Source: Bog-473 sp035534235
Lineage (GTDB): Bacteria; Actinomycetota; Acidimicrobiia; Acidimicrobiales; RAAP-2
Assembly: GCA_035534235.1 (NCBI GenBank)
Contig: DATLSH010000057.1
Span: forward strand, 1 to 64,000
Direction: 5' to 3'
Length of the DNA: 64,000 nt
Part shown: piece by piece, positions 34,912 to 42,708 of the stretch
Layout of the letters: every line of letters begins with the position of its first letter
Numbering within the stretch: the stretch's first letter is position 1
The notes under the pieces: generated by a model
The model's input: only the letters and a program-made list of their open reading frames with translations
Told to the model about the DNA's origin: nothing
Databases searched by the model: none
Translations under genes and position numbers: made by a program

Positions 34912-35693
34912 CAGGCGTTCGCACTCCCGGGTCCGCTCTGGTCGGCTGCGGGGAGTGCCGCGGCCTCTCCGGCCACCGCGCCGGTTCCCAATTCCGCCTT
35001 CAAGGCGGCCAACTCGTTGTCCACCTGGGACGTCGACGTCACCTTGTCCAGTTCCTTCTGGATGTCATCGACGGGTGTGCTGAGATCGTTGAGCGCACCA
35101 GACGCCAACAACTCGTCGATGGCGCCGGCGCGCGCCTGCATGCCGGCGATCTTGTCCTGGGCCCGCTGCATGGTCTGGCCCGCACTCCCCATGGAGTCCG
35201 ATATCCCCGAGACGGCCTCACCCACCTTGGTCTGTGCCTCGGCCGCGGTGTAGCTGGCCTTCAAGGTCTCCTTCTGGGTCCGGAAGCGCTCCACCCGTGA
35301 CTGAAGCTGCTGCGAGGTCTCTATGAGCTTCTGCTCCTGCTCGCTGATCTGGTCGTGCTGCACCTTCAGCTCGGTCAATTGCTCCCCCAGGGCGGCCCGG
35401 CGTGACAGGGCCTCACGGGCGAGGTCCTCGTTGTCCTGCTGGAGGGCCGCCTTGGCCTGGGCCTGCAACTTGTCGGCCTGCTTCTGCAACCCCTGGGCCT
35501 GGAGTTCTATCCGCTTGCGTGCCGTGGCCACGTCAGCCACGCCCCGCCGGACCTTCTGGAGCTGCTCAAGCTGCTTCTCATAGGAGAGATCGAGCGTGTC
35601 CCGGGGGTCCTCCGCCTTGTCCAGGACCTTGTTGGCCTTGGCCTGGAAGATCGACGTGATCCGCTTGAACGTACCTGCCATGAGCATGAGCAT
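34911..35693 (-). CDS. pspA: Phage shock protein A (PspA/IM30)
   Basis: 260 residues, almost entirely helical coiled coil, with the PspA signature KRITSIFQAKANKVLDKAEDPR then LDLSYEKQLEQLQKVRRGVADV. PspA forms ESCRT-III-like scaffolds that protect stressed membranes. The C-terminal tail (residues 225-260) is Ala/Gly/Pro-rich. In-frame ATGs at 35693, 35687 and 35678 leave the start uncertain (none has a clear Shine-Dalgarno). A TAGCGT -10 at 35747-35742 would give a leader of about 40 nt. First gene of the pspA-htpX-pspAB-phosphatase operon. Confidence 0.93.
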   Translation of the reverse strand: MLMLMAGTFKRITSIFQAKANKVLDKAEDPRDTLDLSYEKQLEQLQKVRRGVADVATARKRIELQAQGLQKQADKLQAQAKAALQQDNEDLAREALSRRAALGEQLTELKVQHDQISEQEQKLIETSQQLQSRVERFRTQKETLKASYTAAEAQTKVGEAVSGISDSMGSAGQTMQRAQDKIAGMQARAGAIDELLASGALNDLSTPVDDIQKELDKVTSTSQVDNELAALKAELGTGAVAGEAAALPAADQSGPGSANA

Positions 35694-35741
35694 ATGGCCC
35701 AGCGGGGCAGTGGGGGCACCGGCCGTATCTGCGGTGGCTCG

Positions 35742-35747
35742 ACGCTA
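35742..35747 (-). promoter_or_regulatory. -10 box (TAGCGT) of the pspA operon
   Basis: Minus-strand TAGCGT, overlapping the TAAGGT box of the divergent mca gene by two bases. Both promoters could not be occupied at once. Confidence 0.35.
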
Positions 35748-35758
35748 AGGTCAGCGCC
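35746..35758 (+). promoter_or_regulatory. -10 box (TAAGGT) of leaderless mca
   Basis: TAAGGT at 35746-35751, 7 nt, then GTG 35759. Confidence 0.55.
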
Positions 35759-36622
35759 GTGCCTGACCGCCTATGTCTCCTGTCCGTGCACGCGCACCCC
35801 GATGACGAGTCGTCCAAAGGAGCATCGACCATCTCCCGCTACCACGCCGAAGGCGTGCGGACCGTGCTGGTGTGCTGTACCGGGGGAGAGGAGGGGGACA
35901 TCCTCAATCCGGCCATGGACACCCCCGAAGTCCGAGCCGACATCGGCCGGGTCCGCCGGGCCGAACTGCAGGTGGCCACCGACATCATCGGGTATGACGA
36001 GACGGTCATGCTGGGCTACCGGGACTCGGGCATGCCCGATTCAGAAGCCAATGCTCGCGGCGACTGCTTCGCCCGGGCTCCCCTTGAGGAAGCCGTCGGA
36101 CGCCTGGTTGCGGTCATCAGGCGGGAGCGCCCGCAGGTCATTTTGACCTACCCCGACGAGCAGTCGGAATATCCTCACCCAGACCATCTGAGGGTGCACG
36201 AGATTTCCCTGGTGGCCTTTGAGGCAGCGGGAGATCCGGATCTCTTCCCCGGTGTCGGCACCCCGTTCGCCCCCTCCAAGATGTACTACTCGGTGTGGCC
36301 GGCTGAGCGGTTCCGCCAGATCCACGCCAAGTTCCTAGAGCTCGGGATGGTTTCTCCATTCGATGAGAAGTGGCTCTCTCGTCTGAACCGGAATGAGGTC
36401 TTCACGACGGCCATTGACATAGACGGCTTCCAAGACGTGCGGGGCAGGGCGTTGAAGGCTCACGCGACCCAGGTGGACCCGAACTCCCCGTTCTGGTTCG
36501 GCCTCCCGCCCGAGGTTCTGCGGGACATCCATCCTGTGGACGAATTCCGCTTGGCGCTGAGCCGCGTCGGGAGCACGGAGGTCGCTGAGGACGATCTCTT
36601 TGCGGGAGTTCGCTCTCCCTAG
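35759..36622 (+). CDS. mca: Mycothiol S-conjugate amidase Mca
   Basis: 287 residues of the MshB/Mca zinc amidase family. HAHPDDESSKG at residues 11-20 holds the first zinc ligands (His13, Asp16) and YPHPDHLRVHE supplies the third His. Mca cleaves mycothiol conjugates to mercapturic acids and GlcN-Ins, detoxifying electrophiles; its presence implies mycothiol as the cellular thiol. The SSKG continuation after HPDDE and the 287-residue length fit Mca better than MshB. GTG 35759 is leaderless. Confidence 0.93.
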   Translation: MPDRLCLLSVHAHPDDESSKGASTISRYHAEGVRTVLVCCTGGEEGDILNPAMDTPEVRADIGRVRRAELQVATDIIGYDETVMLGYRDSGMPDSEANARGDCFARAPLEEAVGRLVAVIRRERPQVILTYPDEQSEYPHPDHLRVHEISLVAFEAAGDPDLFPGVGTPFAPSKMYYSVWPAERFRQIHAKFLELGMVSPFDEKWLSRLNRNEVFTTAIDIDGFQDVRGRALKAHATQVDPNSPFWFGLPPEVLRDIHPVDEFRLALSRVGSTEVAEDDLFAGVRSP

Positions 36623-36623
36623 C

Positions 36624-37601
36624 TCAGGCGATGGGCCCCAGGAAGTTCAGGTGGATGGCACCAGCACTCTGGGCCAACACAAGGGCGACGGCCGTGGCCA
36701 GAAGACTGAGGAGCACAAAGGTCGCGCTGGAGCGCAGGACTGACGTTCTCCTGCTGCGCTTGCGCCTCTCCGCACGACCAGGTATCGGCTTGGCGATAAC
36801 GGGTGCCCCCTCAACGGGCATCACCACGAGGGTGGACGACATCGGCTCGGGCGCCACAATCGAAATGGCCGGTTCCATCGTCCGCACCGCCGCCTCGGGA
36901 CCTGGAATGACCGGTGGCCGAATGACCTCGGGGCCGACCGTTGCCATTCCGGCCGATGGCACATTCTCCACGGGCGGAACGGTGACCGCTGGCGCGGAGG
37001 TCAGGAGGGCGATGTCCGGGAGGACGAATTCCTCGGGCACCGGGTCGGCTTCCTCACTCTGGCCCATTGAGCTGGGCCATGAGAGATCGGAGAGTTCCTG
37101 CAGTGGAGCGTCGCTGGGCCACACAAGTTTGCTCAGGACGTCATCGTCACTTTCGGAGGCGGCGACTGGGTCGATGGGAACGGAAGTATGGCCAGACTGT
37201 ACAACGTCTTGGGGGATGGGAGCCCGGATGGTCGGGGGTGCCAGGTGCCGCGACACCACCTCCTCGAATTTCGGACCGATCACCGCCTCGGGCTCGGGTT
37301 CCGGTTCGCTCCTAGCCGCATGCGAGGTGATGTCCCGCAGGATCAGGTCGAGGTCGTCGACCTTCCATTTCGGAATCACGAGGGGCGTCACCGAACCGCC
37401 GCCCCGCAGGGTGAGCAGCACCCCGCCTCGGCGCTGCTCGATCTCCCATTCGGAAACCCGTTCCCAGGGTAGATGCCTGGTTGACTGGCCGGGTCGATTG
37501 ATTTCGATGCCGCCATAGGTGAGTACGAGCTCGAATATGTCGGGATGCCGGCCACGGTCCCTGGTGTAGAGCGAGACACCCTGCACCGTGGTTTCGGGCA
37601 T
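36624..37601 (-). CDS. Hypothetical protein, PH-like N-terminus and C-terminal membrane helix
   Basis: 325 residues. Residues 1-92 look like a small beta-rich domain (VQGVSLYTRDRGRHPDIFEL, GGIEINRPGQSTRHLPWERV, LILRD), a pattern reminiscent of PH-like/bacterial PH domains. Residues about 95-275 are a disordered Pro/Val/Glu-rich linker, then a basic patch (RAERRKRSRR) and one hydrophobic helix (TFVLLSLLATAVALVLA) 14 residues from the end, so the domain probably faces the cytoplasm. It follows chbG by 4 bp, with a GGAG site inside chbG. I do not recognise a family. Confidence 0.75.
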   Translation of the reverse strand: MPETTVQGVSLYTRDRGRHPDIFELVLTYGGIEINRPGQSTRHLPWERVSEWEIEQRRGGVLLTLRGGGSVTPLVIPKWKVDDLDLILRDITSHAARSEPEPEPEAVIGPKFEEVVSRHLAPPTIRAPIPQDVVQSGHTSVPIDPVAASESDDDVLSKLVWPSDAPLQELSDLSWPSSMGQSEEADPVPEEFVLPDIALLTSAPAVTVPPVENVPSAGMATVGPEVIRPPVIPGPEAAVRTMEPAISIVAPEPMSSTLVVMPVEGAPVIAKPIPGRAERRKRSRRTSVLRSSATFVLLSLLATAVALVLAQSAGAIHLNFLGPIA

Positions 37602-37605
37602 CAGT

Positions 37606-38451
37606 TCAGGCTCCGGCTCGGGCCAGCTCGCGCAATGGACGGAACCCGATCAGGGTCGCACCAGCGGCGTCAATTGCTCCACGTACCCATTCCTCGCGAC
37701 AGATCATGCGGTGATCATCCACCCGGGCTTGCCAATCGTCGGTGGCCAGAGACTGCAGCTCTGGGCTGTCGACGGCCGGGTGTAGGTGGAATTCGGTGAC
37801 CCCTGGACGCAATGTGGCGAGATCCCTTTCGAACATCTGGCGGGATCCGACCCCGGGCACGAAACGCATGTGATCGGTGAAGACGGCGCCCGCCTCTTCC
37901 GCTACGGCACGAGCCGGGAACCCGACGTAGCGCTCCATGCCCGTGTTGAACATGCGCAGGGGCAGGCCGAACTCAATGGCGAGGTCAAGGTACACGTCGA
38001 AGAATTCGGGTCTGAGCTGGAGGGTACCCATGTGGGCATCGAGGTGACTCACGTCGAAGCCCCAGAGGATGGCGCGCTCTATCTGCGCCCGGCACTCACG
38101 TCGAACCTCGTCAAGGTCAGCGTGATCCCAGACGTCCTCGACCGTCCTCGGGAACCCGCCATCCCCGCCGAGCAATGACGGTGCATGGGTGATCGGGCCC
38201 CACCGATACAGCTCGTACTCGGCGTTGACGGTCAGATGCACTCCGACGTCCTCACCCCGGTAACGGCTGCTTGCTTCGCGGGCCCAAGGGCAGGGCACCA
38301 TTAAGGTCGCACTGGTGACTGTACCGGTGGCCAGGCACTCGAACACCCCGACATTGGCCGAATGGCACGAGCCGAGATCGTCAGCGTTGATTATCAGGAG
38401 TTTGGCGTCGGCCGGGTAGCCGAGGCGCTGAGCCAGGCTCCCCTCACCCAC
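37606..38451 (-). CDS. ChbG/YdjC family carbohydrate deacetylase-like protein
   Basis: 281 residues. LLIINADDLGSCHSANVG supplies the metal-binding Asp pair, GVHLTVNAEYELYRW and SHLDAHMGTLQLRPEF the two histidine motifs, and TEFHLHPAVDSPEL the C-terminal block. ChbG deacetylates chitooligosaccharides (chitobiose and chitotriose), but the family is broad and the substrate here is unknown. It overlaps the purE stop by 8 bp, an uncommon partner, so it may simply share the transcript. Confidence 0.87.
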   Translation of the reverse strand: MGEGSLAQRLGYPADAKLLIINADDLGSCHSANVGVFECLATGTVTSATLMVPCPWAREASSRYRGEDVGVHLTVNAEYELYRWGPITHAPSLLGGDGGFPRTVEDVWDHADLDEVRRECRAQIERAILWGFDVSHLDAHMGTLQLRPEFFDVYLDLAIEFGLPLRMFNTGMERYVGFPARAVAEEAGAVFTDHMRFVPGVGSRQMFERDLATLRPGVTEFHLHPAVDSPELQSLATDDWQARVDDHRMICREEWVRGAIDAAGATLIGFRPLRELARAGA

Positions 38452-38956
38452 CTCGGGCGCCCCCCCGGTTCAGCTCAACGTCCTGGGCCCGGGCGTCCGC
38501 TGCGATCTCGTCCTGGAAGGCCACAATCCCGGCTGTCAATTTCACATCTCCGACCGCCAGGATGCGAACAGCGAAGAGTCCGGCGTTACGGGCACCGTTG
38601 ATGGCCATGGTGGCCACCGGGATACCCCGGGGCATTTGCGCAATGGACAGGAGTGAGTCGAGCCCGTCGAGCTGGGACAGGGACACCGGAACCCCGATCA
38701 CCGGCAACGTGGTCACCGCCGCCAGTACCCCCGGCAGATGAGCGGCACCACCGGCTCCCGCGATGATCACCCTGAGGCCCCGCCCGGCAGCCTCACGCCC
38801 GAATGCGATCGTGTCATCTGGAGTGCGGTGGGCCGAGAGGACCCGGACCTCGTGCGGCACCCTGAAGCGGTCCAAGGCTTCGACGGCGTCATTCATCACC
38901 TTCTGGTCAGAAGAGCTCCCCATCAACACCGCTACCTGTGGCGCCGCCGCCTTCAT
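38444..38956 (-). CDS. purE: N5-carboxyaminoimidazole ribonucleotide mutase PurE
   Basis: 170 residues. AVLMGSSSDQKVMNDAVEAL, VLSAHRTPDDTIAF, IAGAGGAAHLPGVLAA and SLLSIAQMPRGIPVATMAI are the class I PurE motifs. The enzyme converts N5-CAIR (made by PurK) to CAIR in purine synthesis. ATG 38956 overlaps the TGA of the degraded purK frame immediately upstream (ATGA), the same coupling found in intact purK-purE operons. Longer in-frame start at 39061 lies inside that relic and is rejected. Confidence 0.95.
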   Translation of the reverse strand: MKAAAPQVAVLMGSSSDQKVMNDAVEALDRFRVPHEVRVLSAHRTPDDTIAFGREAAGRGLRVIIAGAGGAAHLPGVLAAVTTLPVIGVPVSLSQLDGLDSLLSIAQMPRGIPVATMAINGARNAGLFAVRILAVGDVKLTAGIVAFQDEIAADARAQDVELNRGGARGG

Positions 38957-39281
38957 GACGGGACTCCGGCGCACAGGTGCAGGCCAACGGGGCGGAGTGT
39001 TCCCGGGGCCAGGGTGGCGGCCCAAGCCCTCGCTGGCATCATCTCGGCGTCGTCTCCACACACGGTCACGTGTCCCAGTTTGCGTCCTGGCCCTGCCTCT
39101 TTGCCAGGCGGGTGCACATGTGCACTGTCCCTGGCCAGGCCACGGGCCTGGGGTGGCTCGGGGATGGTCTGTTCATGATTCTCCAACTGTGTGCTCATGG
39201 CTCCCTCCATGGTCCAGTGTCCAGTGCCCAGTGCTCCGAATTATGGGGCAGGGTCGCCACCTCGTTGACCGGCTCCCACGA
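38953..39281 (-). pseudogene. purK: Degraded purK (N5-CAIR synthetase), C-terminal remnant
   Basis: Read on the minus strand, one frame from about 39281 encodes SWEPVNEVATLPHNSEHW (PurK: VNE.APRPHNSGHWT). After a frameshift near 39213 a second frame encodes MEGAMSTQLENH (PurK: EGA.TSQFENH), then, after loss of roughly 50-60 residues, AHVHPPGKEAGPGRKLGHVT and CGDD (PurK: GK..RPGRK.GHVT..GDD). The N-terminal two thirds with the ATP-grasp domain are absent; the plus-strand LLM gene begins at 39373. The final TGA still overlaps the purE ATG, so this is a decayed purK-purE operon. Confidence 0.85.
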
Positions 39282-39372
39282 ACCCGACGTGGTTGGTTCT
39301 CAGGTCGCTAGCCTCGGCTGGAGCATTGTGGCGGGCACGACCGGCACACTAGGCGAGGAGACCACAGGATCG

Positions 39373-40293
39373 ATGGCCAAGCCCCTACGCATCGGAAGCC
39401 TCATTGACACGGACAGGACCTTCCCCGACACGGTGGCCCAGCTGAGGAGCTACGCCGAAGCCGGCCTCGACCATGCTTTCGCCACCCAGATCTTCGCGCA
39501 CGACGCCCTTACCCTCCTGGCCGCCGCCGGTGCCCAGGTGCCGGGGATCGGGTTGGGCACCGGGGTGGTCCCCGTGCACCCCCGCCACCCCATGATGCTG
39601 GCTCAGCAGGCCCTCACGGTGCAGTCGGCCACCGGCAACCGCCTGATCCTCGGCATCGGGTTGTCCCACCAGGTGGTCGTCGAGGGGATGTGGGGGATGA
39701 GCTTCGACAGGCCGGCCCGTTACATGAAGGAGTACCTGGCTGCGCTCATGCCGCTCCTGCACGGTCAGGCCGTGAGCAGCGCTGGCGACCGGGTCACCGC
39801 ACATGCGTTCCAACCGCTGGAGGTGCCCGACGTCGCGGCACCGCCGGTCCTGGTGGCCGCACTGGGCACCGCCATGCTCAACCTGGCCGGCCGGGTGGCC
39901 GACGGTACCATCACCTGGATGACCGGCACCCGCACCATTGACTCGCACATTGCGCCGACCATCCGCGCCGCGGCCGAGCAGGCTGGGCGACCGTCCCCCC
40001 GCATAGGCGTCGCGCTCCCGGTTTCGGTGACGGCCGACCCGGATGCGGCCCGGGAACGGGTGAACAAGGCGTTCGCCATCTACCCGAACCTGCCGTCCTA
40101 CAAGGCGATGCTGGACAAGGAGGGCGCCGAGAGCCCGGCGGACATCGCGTTCCTGGGGGACGAGGAGCGCGTCACCGCATCCATTGAGCGGCTGGCCGCC
40201 GCAGGGGCAACCGATTTCGTGGCTTCTATTGTGGGGAACGCTGAGGAGCGGGAGCGGACACTGGTGCTGATGAGCGCGCTCGCCAGATCCTGA
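39373..40293 (+). CDS. LLM class F420-dependent oxidoreductase
   Basis: 306 residues of the luciferase-like TIM-barrel fold: RIGSLIDTDRTFPDTVAQL, GIGLGTGVVPVHPRHPMMLA, LILGIGLSHQVVVEGMWGM, and VLVAALGTAMLNLAGRVADGTITWM are typical of the F420-binding subfamily common in actinobacteria. The hydride acceptor is unknown. ATG 39373 follows a GAGGAG about 13 nt upstream; the much longer open frame from 38977 runs antisense through purE/purK and is not used. Convergent with the DsbA-like gene (12 bp). Confidence 0.88.
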   Translation: MAKPLRIGSLIDTDRTFPDTVAQLRSYAEAGLDHAFATQIFAHDALTLLAAAGAQVPGIGLGTGVVPVHPRHPMMLAQQALTVQSATGNRLILGIGLSHQVVVEGMWGMSFDRPARYMKEYLAALMPLLHGQAVSSAGDRVTAHAFQPLEVPDVAAPPVLVAALGTAMLNLAGRVADGTITWMTGTRTIDSHIAPTIRAAAEQAGRPSPRIGVALPVSVTADPDAARERVNKAFAIYPNLPSYKAMLDKEGAESPADIAFLGDEERVTASIERLAAAGATDFVASIVGNAEERERTLVLMSALARS

Positions 40294-40305
40294 CCGGCAC
40301 GCGCC

Positions 40306-40905
40306 TCAGCGTGACAACGTCGTGCACTTGAACTCGTTGAGCTCGGGCTGCGTCTCGAACAACTGCACCACATTCTCAATGGTCCGGCGGGCCAGCGCGG
40401 CATCGCCGCCGGGCCGGCTCATGAGACGGACGAACACGGCACGTCCCTCGACGATGAAGGTCGGCACACCGAATACCCCCCACTCCTCAACAGCCTGCTG
40501 GTGAGCCTGACGGACTTCTACGAGGGCCCTGCCTGTCTCTAATTCCGCCAGCACCTCGGATCCCGGCACGCCCGACCGGTCCAACACCGCCGAGACCACG
40601 GCGGCCTCTCTGAGGTCGAGGCCCTCATCATGCCGGGCCGCGAAGAGTGCGTCGTGGGCGGTACCGAATTTCTCGGGGTACCGGTCACGGACCACCACGC
40701 CGGCCGCCAGGGCCAGCAGGTCGCCTGCCTTGGCCGGGTCGTCCCATACCGGCGTGCCGCCTTCGGGCACGTGCGCCTGGCTGAGTGAGAAGGGAAGGAA
40801 GGTGACATCCCAATCCGCCCCGTCGGCCAGCGCGGAGACGATGTGCTCATGCGCGTTGCGGGCGAACGGGCACCGGTAGTCCCAGGTCACTGAGAAGGGC
40901 TTCAT
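40306..40905 (-). CDS. DsbA-family thioredoxin-fold protein with CPFA motif
   Basis: 199 residues. VTWDYRCPFARNAHEHIVSA starts the thioredoxin strand; the active-site position is CPFA, i.e. only one cysteine, and FGVPTFIVEG carries the cis-proline loop after a helical insert. This is the DsbA/FrnE/2-hydroxychromene-2-carboxylate isomerase superfamily; with a single Cys and no signal peptide it is more likely a cytosolic isomerase or glutathione-/mycothiol-type transferase than a disulfide oxidase. ATG 40905 overlaps the PAP2 stop (ATGA). Confidence 0.8.
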   Translation of the reverse strand: MKPFSVTWDYRCPFARNAHEHIVSALADGADWDVTFLPFSLSQAHVPEGGTPVWDDPAKAGDLLALAAGVVVRDRYPEKFGTAHDALFAARHDEGLDLREAAVVSAVLDRSGVPGSEVLAELETGRALVEVRQAHQQAVEEWGVFGVPTFIVEGRAVFVRLMSRPGGDAALARRTIENVVQLFETQPELNEFKCTTLSR

Positions 40906-41486
40906 ATCCACTTCAACCGGTTGTGGCGCCGACTCATTCCCCCACTGACGGCTGCCGGCCGGTGCCGGCGCCCGGGCGTCACGGCATTCACCGCCGGCCG
41001 GAGGACCAGGCCCAGGCACGAGCCGATGACGGCCCCACCCAGCACGTCGGTGGGGTGATGGGCGCGCAGGTGGATCCGGCTGGCGGCCACCGCGCCGGCG
41101 AATCCCACGTAGGCGGTGGTCTGGCGCTCGGTCTCGGCCAGGACGAATGCTGTGCAGAAGGCGGCCAACGTATGGCCACTGGGGAAACTGCTGCTGGTCG
41201 GCGCCCTCACCGCGGCGCTGAGGTGGTCATCCGGGCGCCGGCGCTCAAAGCTCGACTTCACCATCCGGCTGACGAAGAGGGAGGAGAAACCGGCCGACCC
41301 CAGGGCAACCACTGCCCGCCGGCGGTCCGGTCCCCGCCGTCGGCCCTTGAGCAGTGCCAGAAGGACCCAGACGAAGCCGAAGTCAGCCAGGTTGGAGACC
41401 AGGGCAGCCGCCCCGTCCACTCGGGGTCGGCCCCGCAGCGGTTCGAAGGCCACGTCAATGGTCCGGTCGATGGTGGTCGTCAACAC
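40902..41486 (-). CDS. PAP2 superfamily phosphatase
   Basis: 194 residues, membrane bound (about 5 hydrophobic segments). The three PAP2 signatures are present: KSSFERRRP, SSSFPSGHTLAA and SRIHLRAHHPTDVLGG. Members dephosphorylate phosphatidate, undecaprenyl pyrophosphate or prenyl phosphates. GTG 41486 overlaps the stop of the upstream nuclease-like gene; an in-frame GTG at 41540 would lie deeper within that gene. It is followed by the coupled DsbA-like gene. Confidence 0.87.
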   Translation of the reverse strand: MLTTTIDRTIDVAFEPLRGRPRVDGAAALVSNLADFGFVWVLLALLKGRRRGPDRRRAVVALGSAGFSSLFVSRMVKSSFERRRPDDHLSAAVRAPTSSSFPSGHTLAAFCTAFVLAETERQTTAYVGFAGAVAASRIHLRAHHPTDVLGGAVIGSCLGLVLRPAVNAVTPGRRHRPAAVSGGMSRRHNRLKWI

Positions 41487-42292
41487 GATCCAGTCCCCCC
41501 GAAGGCGGGACAGGACGGCTTGAAGTGGCAGAAGTTGCACAGGGGTCCGGTCTTGGGACGGAAGTCCTCCGCCTTGCAGGATCGCTCAATGGCGGCCCAC
41601 ACGGCGGTGGTCCGTTGCCCCTGCCCGCGGATCGTCTGCTGCGTGGCCACGGCCGCGATCGTCACCGGGTCGCGCAAGTGGAGAAGGCGCACCTCGGCCG
41701 GTGCCCGCCCGAGCACCCGCTCGCATAACAGAGCGTAGGTCTGGACCCCGCTCATCCGGCCCTGCACGTAGCGGGCCGAGGGTGCCTTCCCGGTCTTGTA
41801 GTCCACCACCGTCAAAGACCCGTCGGGCTCAAGATCGAGCCGGTCGATGATGCCGCGCAACCGCATGCCGTCCTGCAGGATCTCCACACCCAACTCAATG
41901 CCTATGGCCCGGACCTGGTTGGGGTCCTCCAGCCGGAAATAGTTCCCTACCAGCACTCCTGCGTCGGCCAGAAAGGCTTTGGCGGCTTCCTTGGTCAGCC
42001 TGAGCTCCGTGAACTCTGGATCGGACTGCAGTGCCGACCAGGCCCGCACCAGCTCCGAGTGCGCGGCCGTCTCACTGCGGGCACCGGGCTCGTGGTTCCA
42101 GAAGAGGCCTTCCAGTGCGGCATGAACCAGGGTGCCCTTGACGGCGTGAGGTGAGGGTGGTTCGGGGCGGTGCTCAATTTCGGTGTACCGGAAGGCGAGC
42201 GGGCAAGTGGTGTAGGCCGTCATCTTCGATGGCGTCAGGGTCCGGGGAGGGGAGAGCACCATGGTCGCCAGGATAGGACGAGGTTCTGACAT
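41480..42292 (-). CDS. RecB/Cas4-like PD-(D/E)XK exonuclease family protein
   Basis: 270 residues. LTPSKMTAYTTCPLAFRYTE at the start and LCNFCHFKPSCPAFG at the end provide four cysteines (C...C-x2-C-x5-C) of the iron-sulfur clasp seen in AddB/Cas4-type nucleases. The nuclease core is GIIDRLDLEPDG...LTVVDYKTGK with motif II/III Asp and the Asp-Tyr-Lys triad. The stand-alone actinobacterial form is usually annotated as RecB family exonuclease; no CRISPR genes are nearby. ATG 42292 or the start at 42307 are possible. First gene of the nuclease-PAP2-DsbA run. Confidence 0.85.
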   Translation of the reverse strand: MSEPRPILATMVLSPPRTLTPSKMTAYTTCPLAFRYTEIEHRPEPPSPHAVKGTLVHAALEGLFWNHEPGARSETAAHSELVRAWSALQSDPEFTELRLTKEAAKAFLADAGVLVGNYFRLEDPNQVRAIGIELGVEILQDGMRLRGIIDRLDLEPDGSLTVVDYKTGKAPSARYVQGRMSGVQTYALLCERVLGRAPAEVRLLHLRDPVTIAAVATQQTIRGQGQRTTAVWAAIERSCKAEDFRPKTGPLCNFCHFKPSCPAFGGTGSC

Positions 42293-42323
42293 TGCCACCA
42301 CATGCACTAGAAAGGAGAGCCCG

Positions 42324-42431
42324 ATGGAACACTTGCCCCTCCCGTTCGGTCAGGCTGCCCACTGGCCCTCTGGAGAGTCCCACGGCTCCCACATCGACAG
42401 AGGACAGGGAGTGGTTGATGGCGCCGCCTGA
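42324..42431 (+). CDS. Candidate small protein (35 aa)
   Basis: ATG 42324 follows a strong AAGGAGAG (42312-42319) by 4 nt and opens a 35-codon frame ending TGA 42429-42431, which overlaps the start of the next gene by 14 bp. The peptide starts MEHLPLPFGQAAHWPSGESH and is Gly/His/Ser-rich with no membrane segment. No family is recognised. The excellent ribosome site in an otherwise empty divergent intergenic region is the reason to list it; it could be a leader peptide for the downstream gene. Confidence 0.4.
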   Translation: MEHLPLPFGQAAHWPSGESHGSHIDRGQGVVDGAA

Positions 42432-42693
42432 ACTACGCCGGGCCAGGCAGTGGGCCGGGCTGGTTGCTGGCGATCCAGTGCGGGTCGACGGCACGCGCCT
42501 GCGCAATGCCACCTGGACCTTTGTGGCCCATGTCACCAACGGCGAGTCAGGTGAGGAGTGGGTGGAGGTTGTCGGTGGGCGTTCGGGGGACCGCAAGGTC
42601 CGGTCGTTCCGGCCCGATCAGCTCTACGCCGTATCGGCCCGACCGGGGCGGGACCCGTCGTTGGCCGCAGCACCCGGACTCCCGCTCACCTGA
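42418..42693 (+). CDS. Conserved hypothetical protein, small beta-rich domain
   Basis: 91 residues. ELRRARQWAGLVAGDPVRVDG begins the protein, followed by TRLRNATWTFVAHVTNGESG, EEWVEVVGGR and KVRSFRPDQLYA. The alternating hydrophobic pattern with GDPV.V suggests an SH3-like barrel of the kind found in KOW-type or DUF proteins of actinobacteria. Function unknown. ATG 42418 has AGGGAG about 7 nt upstream; longer upstream frames have no support. Confidence 0.7.
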   Translation: MAPPELRRARQWAGLVAGDPVRVDGTRLRNATWTFVAHVTNGESGEEWVEVVGGRSGDRKVRSFRPDQLYAVSARPGRDPSLAAAPGLPLT

Positions 42694-42708
42694 GTTTCGG
42701 GGAAGACC

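Noticed and set aside
41480..42292. RecB/Cas4-like nuclease as part of a CRISPR-Cas system
   Set aside because: No repeats, no other cas genes; the protein looks like the common stand-alone actinobacterial family.
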